Positions 39,768 to 44,625 of a stretch of 44,625 nt of DNA are shown here, in pieces. The notes below the pieces were generated by a model. It was not told the DNA's origin and made no database searches. It saw nothing but the letters and a program-made list of their open reading frames with translations. The position numbers and the translations under genes are program-made. The DNA is from Erysipelotrichaceae bacterium (GTDB taxonomy: Bacteria; Bacillota_I; Bacilli_A; Erysipelotrichales; Erysipelotrichaceae): positions 1 to 44,625 of the forward strand of contig JAFWII010000045.1 in NCBI GenBank assembly GCA_017533785.1, written 5' to 3'. How positions within the stretch are numbered: position 1 is the first letter of the stretch; each line of letters begins with the position of its first letter.

Positions 39768-41267
39768 TCAGTATTCCTGGTTGGCGGAACCGCCGAGCGA
39801 AGGCGTTTCCCGGAATTCCTTCAGAGTGTCCTCAAGGATCTGCAGGAACTGGTCGACTTCCTCTTCGGTGTTGTAGATGCCGAAGCTGACGCGGATCATG
39901 CCCGGTGTATTCATATCGACACAGTTCTCGAAGTTGGCCGCTTCCTCATCCGAGATGCCCATCATGCGCCAGACGTAGGGGTGCGCGCAGAACGCGCCGC
40001 GGCGGGTCGCCACGCCGCTGTTATTGGCCATGCGGGCTGCCAGCACAAAGGAGTTGACGTCGGAGAAGTTGAAGGTCACGACGCCGACCCGGTCATCGAT
40101 ATTCTCGGTATCACCGTAGATGATGACGTTGTCGAGCTTGCCGAGACCGTCGATCAGCCGGCGGTTGAGCTTCTTTTCGTGTTCCTCGATCCTGTCGAAA
40201 CCGATCTCGTTCAGGATATCCATCGCTGCCGCCATGCCGACGATGCCCGGATAGTTCGGGGAACCGGCTTCATAGACCTCCGGGGCGCTCTTGTAGGCAA
40301 CGTCGTAGTCGCGGACCAGCTTGACGATCCCGCCTCCGTAGAATTCCGGCATATGCTGGACCAGGGTCTCCCAGGGTCCGATCACAGCGCCGCCGCCGAA
40401 CGGGGAATACATCTTATGCGCTGAGAAGACCAGGAAATCGATGTTTTCTTCCGGGGTATCGCCCATCATCGAGAAACGGCGGTGAGCGACGATCTGGGCG
40501 CCGTCCACGATGATCTGCGCGTTGTGCTCATGCGCCATCTTCGCGATCCGGTGAACGTCGGTGACATAACCGGTCACGTTGGAAGCGGCGGTCACGGTGA
40601 CGTATTTGACCTTGCCTTCGTTTTCCTCCAGCAGGCGTTCGATCTCATCGTACTGGATACGTCCCTGGTCATCGACTTCCGCATAGATGACCTGACAGCG
40701 CTCGCGCCAGGACAGGTCGTTGGCATGATGCTCCATGCGGGTCGCCAGGATCAGGTCGTCCTCGCTCTCGACAAGAGCGGAGGCGAGCTTGTTCAGACCG
40801 TCGGTCGTATTGCTGACATAGAAACAGGTATAGATACTGGGATCCGCGTTGACGAATTCCAGGACTGTGTTGCGGGTCGCATTGTACAGGTCGGTCGTAT
40901 GATTGGATTTCGGCGAGAAGCCGCGGCCGACCGAGCCGTACATCTTCATCTCCCTGTCGACGGCGTCCAGCACCGGCAGCAGGACCGGGGTCGTGGCTGC
41001 GTTGTCGAAATTGATCATAGGACGGCTGGTCCCATCGGCAAGTTCGACCGGTTCATCCACACCGATCACATAATCACGGATGTTGTCGATCGTATAGACG
41101 ACATCTTCCTCCGGCGTGGGTTCGTCCGTTTCAGACGGTTCCGTCTGCTGGGTCGAAACAGGCGTCTTTTTCTGCTCATCCTTTTTCTGCGTGCAGCCGC
41201 TCATCAGCGTCATCAGCATGGCCAGCGCCAGCAGCATGCACAGGATCTTTTTTGTGATCTTTTTCAT
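39768..41267 (-). CDS. lipoprotein carrying a class-V PLP enzyme (cysteine desulfurase-like)
   Basis: A 499-residue protein. Residues 1-25 are a good lipoprotein signal (MLMTLMSGC, Cys25), then a Gln/Glu/Thr/Pro linker (to about 55). The remainder is a complete class-V aminotransferase fold: FDNAATTP (about 87-94), PLP-stacking EHHAND (about 179-184), VDGAQ with Asp255, the Schiff-base Lys285 in FSAHKMYSPFGGG, and RRGAFCAHPY with Cys427 at the place of the persulfide Cys of SufS/CsdA enzymes. It is therefore expected outside the membrane, where PLP enzymes are rare. Start ATG 41267 is chosen for the signal and AGAGG; ATG 41309 would overlap the methyltransferase gene. Substrate unknown: cysteine/cystine desulfuration or an epimerase-type reaction. 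Confidence 0.85.
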   Translation of the reverse strand: MKKITKKILCMLLALAMLMTLMSGCTQKKDEQKKTPVSTQQTEPSETDEPTPEEDVVYTIDNIRDYVIGVDEPVELADGTSRPMINFDNAATTPVLLPVLDAVDREMKMYGSVGRGFSPKSNHTTDLYNATRNTVLEFVNADPSIYTCFYVSNTTDGLNKLASALVESEDDLILATRMEHHANDLSWRERCQVIYAEVDDQGRIQYDEIERLLEENEGKVKYVTVTAASNVTGYVTDVHRIAKMAHEHNAQIIVDGAQIVAHRRFSMMGDTPEENIDFLVFSAHKMYSPFGGGAVIGPWETLVQHMPEFYGGGIVKLVRDYDVAYKSAPEVYEAGSPNYPGIVGMAAAMDILNEIGFDRIEEHEKKLNRRLIDGLGKLDNVIIYGDTENIDDRVGVVTFNFSDVNSFVLAARMANNSGVATRRGAFCAHPYVWRMMGISDEEAANFENCVDMNTPGMIRVSFGIYNTEEEVDQFLQILEDTLKEFRETPSLGGSANQEY

Positions 41268-41305
41268 TGAACTGCCTCTATCTTCTTTTTTATATTCAGA
41301 GATCC

Positions 41306-41944
41306 TCATTCCGGATCTTTTCCTGCTGTTTTCTTAATAGTCAGTACGCCGCCGCAGAAAGACAGCGGGAGGAAGGTCAGCTGCGGAAAGTGCGGACGGA
41401 GCTCTTCCGCAACGAAATAGCACTCCTCTTCATCCCATTCGCCGGCGGTTTCCGCCCGGCAGGCTTCGAGTTTTTCGCGGGTCGGGAAGGCAATGTCACC
41501 GATCAGGATCTCCCCTTCCGGATTCAGAACTTCCAGCAGCTCTTTCAGGAAGAGGATCTTTTCTCCGTCATTCAGATGATGCAGGGAATAGGTCGCAATG
41601 ATGAAATCATATTTCCGGTCCCGCAGCTCCCTGCAGAGGCCATCTTTGAAATCACCTTTCAGGAGCACTGCCCCGGGCATCTTCTGTTTCGCGTATTCCA
41701 GCATTCCTTCCGACGCATCCTGGCCGTAGACCGTATGGCCTGCTTCGTAAAGCCGCGCAGTCAGCACAGCGGTCCCGAAACCGAGGTCAAGGACGGAGGA
41801 ATGCGGATGCTGCTGAATGCGTTTGAAGATATCCGCGAGCACAGCCGAATAGCCGGCAAAGGGATACTCGTTTTTTTCTTCCTTTTCCCTTACGTAATCA
41901 TCGTATTCCCTGACCCAGCTGTCAAAACCCTGTTCATCAAGCAT
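41306..41944 (-). CDS. class I SAM-dependent methyltransferase
   Basis: A 212-residue methyltransferase. Motif I VLDLGFGTAVLTARL (about 51-65), acidic Asp in VYGQDASEGML (about 72-82) and motif IV FIIATYSLHHL (about 114-124) are clear. It resembles the YrrT/UbiE-like small methyltransferases. Substrate unknown. RBS AAAGGGGAA. It lies 38 nt upstream of the PLP-lipoprotein gene on the same strand, so the two may be co-transcribed. Confidence 0.88.
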   Translation of the reverse strand: MLDEQGFDSWVREYDDYVREKEEKNEYPFAGYSAVLADIFKRIQQHPHSSVLDLGFGTAVLTARLYEAGHTVYGQDASEGMLEYAKQKMPGAVLLKGDFKDGLCRELRDRKYDFIIATYSLHHLNDGEKILFLKELLEVLNPEGEILIGDIAFPTREKLEACRAETAGEWDEEECYFVAEELRPHFPQLTFLPLSFCGGVLTIKKTAGKDPE

Positions 41945-42002
41945 GTTTTCCCCTTTCTGCCGTACTGTTTACGGCCTTTTTCTTTTCTTTCGGAAGCGTG
42001 CG

Positions 42003-42701
42003 TTACGGTCTGCTTCCGTTTATTGCCCTGATGGTTGCCGCAAGCTGTTTGACAAAGCTTCCGTCGACCGTCAGATACTCATAATCGCAATAGGCGTTTC
42101 CGTCCCGGAAAAGAACGATATCGTTATGCCTGTCGCCGTCGAACACAGTGAGCCGGATATATTCATCTGATCCTGTGCGCAGACCGAGCAGACTGCCCGT
42201 TCTTTCAAGACATTCCTTTTTCAGTTCACTGATCTTGTTTTTATGTCTGTTCTTCAATTCTTTCATGGTGTCGAAGAGACCGATCTCCTTATCCGGTATG
42301 CGGCGTTCCAGCCTCAGCCCGGAATCATAGATATGGACCGTTCCGTCCGGCCACCGGATCTGTCCGACGGTATCGTTGACACAGACCATAATGGTGTCTC
42401 CCGCTCTTTTATTGTTGACTCCGAAACCTTCGTAATACGTACCGACTTCCGAATAACAGTCTTCAGCGGAATAGGTCTTTCTGGTCTTTTTCCAGAAGCG
42501 GTCTTCGATCAGACCGGCGGCATCCCTGAACACCTCTTCTGCATTGCCCTTGCGGACCGGCAAAGTCCTTTTATACCAGTGATCCACGTTCTGTTCGTTC
42601 AGCCAGGGATAGACCGTCTCCATTTCCTTCAGAAACTGAAAACGGCTGTCCTGTGCAGCTTCCTTATTCAGAAGATCCTCATAAGCATCTTTTAAACTCA
42701 T
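42003..42701 (-). CDS. hypothetical cytoplasmic protein
   Basis: A 232-residue charged soluble protein without signal or membrane segment. A helical N-terminus (MSLKDAYEDLLNKEAAQDSR) is followed by mixed alpha/beta sequence. A strand pair with GTVHIYDSGLRLERRI and DEYIRLTVFDGDRHNDIVLF near the middle and end may form a beta domain. No family recognised. RBS is weak (GAGAG). It lies between an amidohydrolase gene upstream and a methyltransferase gene downstream on the same strand. Confidence 0.65.
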   Translation of the reverse strand: MSLKDAYEDLLNKEAAQDSRFQFLKEMETVYPWLNEQNVDHWYKRTLPVRKGNAEEVFRDAAGLIEDRFWKKTRKTYSAEDCYSEVGTYYEGFGVNNKRAGDTIMVCVNDTVGQIRWPDGTVHIYDSGLRLERRIPDKEIGLFDTMKELKNRHKNKISELKKECLERTGSLLGLRTGSDEYIRLTVFDGDRHNDIVLFRDGNAYCDYEYLTVDGSFVKQLAATIRAINGSRP

Positions 42702-42752
42702 TGAACTCAGTCTCTCTTTCTGCGATATACGATGTTTTTAACTCTTCGCAGT

Positions 42753-44042
42753 TTACATGTATTTGTCCAGCAGGTCATCGACTTCCTGCATCCTGCGGAA
42801 CTGCGGATCGCGGATCAGTCTGCCTTTGATCATGACAGCGGAAACGTTCCGCAGCACCGACAGGTCTTCCAGCGGGTTTCCTTTGACAACGATCATGTCA
42901 GCGGATTTTCCCTTCTCGATGCTGCCGGTCTCACTGTCGATCCCGGCGATCTTCGCGTTGCCTAAAGTTGCGGTATACAGCGTATCCTTATTGGAAACAC
43001 CGACATACTTGTGGAAGTAGCAGAGCTCTCTCCAGTAATTGTAGTGGAGGATGAACGGGCAGCCGACGTCGTTGCCCAGTCCGACCGGAATATCATTTTC
43101 GATACACGCTTTCGCGCATTCGATGATCCCGTCCATGACGATCTTTCCGTTCTTCTTGGCGACCGGCAGCGCATGGCTTTCGGACAATTCGAATTCCGCA
43201 TACGGCAGAGCCGGCGAGATCGTGCAGACCGGCGAAGCGCCGCGTTCCTTAAACAGACGGATCATCTCCTCATCGAGTTTTGCCCCGTGTTCGACCGTAT
43301 CGACGCCGTTTTCCAGAGCGACCCGGACGCCTTCCGGGCTCTCCACATGGGCAGCAACTTTATAACCGAAGGTATGTGCTTCCTCGCAGGCGGCTTTGAC
43401 GATCTCCGGAGACATGCGCAGAACGCCCGGTTCCCCTTCTTCCGAGGAATCCATGACGCCGCCGGTGATCATCAGTTTGATCAGATCGGGATTGGTGCGG
43501 ATGATCTGACGGACATGTTGTCTCGCTTCTTCAGGAGTTGCCGCTTCGGTCGCGATCGATCCGGCAAAATGGCCTCCCGGCACCGAGACGCCGGTATTGG
43601 CAGCCAGGATACGCGGACCGACCAGTTTTCCGGCATTGATCTCGTCCCGTATTTTCCCGTCGATATCAAGGATCCCGCCGACTGTGCGGATCGTGGTGAC
43701 ACCGCTCATCAGTTCGGTCCTGGCATATTCCGCCGATCTGCGCTTTACCACAGATAAAACGATCCTGCTTTTGGAAAGGACCTGGAACAGCAGTTTATAG
43801 TTCGGGGGCTTTTTGTCGGCCTTCGGCGGTTTCCCGTCGATGGCGATATGGACATGCAGGTCGATCAGTCCGGGCAGCAGATACGCTCCGCTCAGATCGA
43901 CGGTCTCATACCCCGCAGGGGCCTCGCTGCCGTCAAGGATGTCTTTGATCTTTCCGTTTTCGACAAGTACTGTTTTGCCTGCTGCCGGCGCCATGTCTTT
44001 CGTGCCGTCAAGAAGGATCCCGTTCACGAATGCATATTTCAT
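42753..44042 (-). CDS. amidohydrolase-superfamily enzyme (imidazolonepropionase/prolidase-like)
   Basis: A 429-residue metal-dependent amidohydrolase. Metal ligands: His63 and His65 (LIDLHVHI), probable carboxylated Lys189 (LIKLMITGG), His232 (VAAHVES), His252 (TVEHGAK) and Asp325 (GLGNDVG). The flanking beta-sandwich halves (1-58 and about 375-429) are normal. Close groups include Xaa-Pro or Xaa-Arg dipeptidases and imidazolonepropionase-like enzymes, so a peptide or cyclic amide substrate is likely. No signal peptide. RBS TTGGAGAA. Probably followed in the same transcript by the hypothetical gene at 42003. Confidence 0.9.
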   Translation of the reverse strand: MKYAFVNGILLDGTKDMAPAAGKTVLVENGKIKDILDGSEAPAGYETVDLSGAYLLPGLIDLHVHIAIDGKPPKADKKPPNYKLLFQVLSKSRIVLSVVKRRSAEYARTELMSGVTTIRTVGGILDIDGKIRDEINAGKLVGPRILAANTGVSVPGGHFAGSIATEAATPEEARQHVRQIIRTNPDLIKLMITGGVMDSSEEGEPGVLRMSPEIVKAACEEAHTFGYKVAAHVESPEGVRVALENGVDTVEHGAKLDEEMIRLFKERGASPVCTISPALPYAEFELSESHALPVAKKNGKIVMDGIIECAKACIENDIPVGLGNDVGCPFILHYNYWRELCYFHKYVGVSNKDTLYTATLGNAKIAGIDSETGSIEKGKSADMIVVKGNPLEDLSVLRNVSAVMIKGRLIRDPQFRRMQEVDDLLDKYM

Positions 44043-44160
44043 AGGTCGTTCTCCAATCTGTCAATTATGGTCAAGTGGTATTCTTCTTCCTTAATGGTGC
44101 AGAAAAAAGCACGCTTTGTCTATATGCATTTTCCTTTTTGAAGGGCTGAAAGATCTGTAT

Positions 44161-44190
44161 TCAAAAGGATGGCCTGCGCCATCCTTCTTT
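44161..44190 (-). terminator. intrinsic terminator of the small hypothetical gene at 44210
   Basis: On the minus strand AAGGATGGC-GCAG-GCCATCCTT followed by TTG; short T-tract. Confidence 0.7.
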
Positions 44191-44209
44191 GACCTTCCGG
44201 TCAGTACGG

Positions 44210-44479
44210 CTAATAGACGAAAGAACTCCAGCGGATCCCGTTATCTTTCAGGAACTTCTCCATTCCCAGCAGATGCCCTGTGCGGCAGATTTTTTTGAAG
44301 TCCTCGAGGGAGACAAGGGAAAACAGCTTCTCTGTATCTGCTTTGGAAAAATCATAGATCATTTCGGAATCGCGGTCCTCACCGAAGATCAGTGAAGTCA
44401 GCTGCATGCAGCCGTTTTTGAATTCGCCGAATAGGTGTACATAACGTTCATCGTAGATATCGAATTTGCAGTCTTTCAT
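44210..44479 (-). CDS. small hypothetical protein
   Basis: An 89-residue soluble protein (MKDCKFDIYDERYVHLFGEF...), acidic, with a strand-rich front and a helical back half (SLVSLEDFKKICRTGHLLGM). No family recognised. Start ATG 44479 chosen over ATG 44509, which has no RBS; here AGAAAG lies close upstream and a TATA-like sequence is 8-9 nt before. Ends at a hairpin terminator. Confidence 0.5.
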   Translation of the reverse strand: MKDCKFDIYDERYVHLFGEFKNGCMQLTSLIFGEDRDSEMIYDFSKADTEKLFSLVSLEDFKKICRTGHLLGMEKFLKDNGIRWSSFVY

Positions 44480-44625
44480 CTTTCTTTGGTATATACAAAT
44501 TAGGCTCATCCAGCTAAGCGAAATCTGTATACATCTCCTTTCTCTTCCGGCTTAGTATCGGCCCGGAAACCGAGTAGAATTGAGATCGTGAATGCGTACC
44601 TGTATCTGATCTGTTTGTAGCTTTA

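Noticed and set aside
41951..41985. GCCGTA / TACGGC hairpin followed by T-rich stretch
   Set aside because: The T-tract is on the plus strand, where no gene ends; probably chance or a minor element, so not listed as a terminator.

Overview
This window looks like chromosomal DNA of a gut-type Firmicute. GC is near 50%, Shine-Dalgarno sites are strong (GGAGG), intrinsic terminators are abundant, and there are many MKK-type lipoprotein leaders, a LuxS and an IS3 element with Firmicute-like proteins. An Erysipelotrichia-like genome is my best guess, but no rRNA or other marker fixes the taxon. Coding density is high, with about 44 real genes on both strands.
Layout. 0-8 kb: a cut DMT exporter, a cytoplasmic gamma-glutamyltransferase-like enzyme divergent from an unusual regulator with two TetR DNA-binding domains, a GNAT enzyme, nucleoside diphosphate kinase, two metallo-beta-lactamase-fold hydrolases and an iron-type alcohol dehydrogenase. 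8-16.5 kb: a Sel1/TPR protein with a membrane DUF6273-like partner, a polyamine-type acetyltransferase, a GH5 cellulase-like lipoprotein, a cyclase/formamidase followed by an M29 aminopeptidase, and a lipoprotein. 16.4-19.4 kb: a Fic AMP-transferase behind three 12-bp-phased repeats. Its terminator is split by a complete IS3 element sitting exactly in the hairpin loop with a 3-bp target duplication; a ROK-repressor fragment follows.
19.7-24 kb is the most interesting part. The RNA ligase RtcB and a DUF2828 (Ro60/TROVE-like, vWA-containing) protein form a two-gene operon. Its roughly 400-nt leader holds a tRNA-like RNA fold and several strong hairpins. Divergent from it is a ribbon-helix-helix/WYL regulator, with paired GACCCCT boxes between the two. 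By analogy with the proteobacterial Rsr-YrlA-RtcB systems this looks like an RNA-repair or RNA-quality-control cassette in which a WYL protein replaces RtcR and the RNA is a new tRNA-mimicking Y-RNA candidate.
24-44.6 kb: lipoproteins, luxS with a leaderless-peptide phosphodiester-glycosidase-like gene, a pair of zinc-ribbon membrane proteins, a GH13 alpha-1,6-glucosidase, a beta-helix lipoprotein, an exported hydrolase fused to a YhhN-like membrane domain with a transglutaminase-like partner, a MATE exporter, an exported lipoprotein with a complete class-V PLP enzyme (cysteine-desulfurase-like), a methyltransferase, an amidohydrolase and small unknown proteins.
Four genes (starts 2183, 24052, 25412, 34023) have a -10-like hexamer ending only 6-7 nt before the ATG and no usable Shine-Dalgarno site, which suggests leaderless mRNAs.
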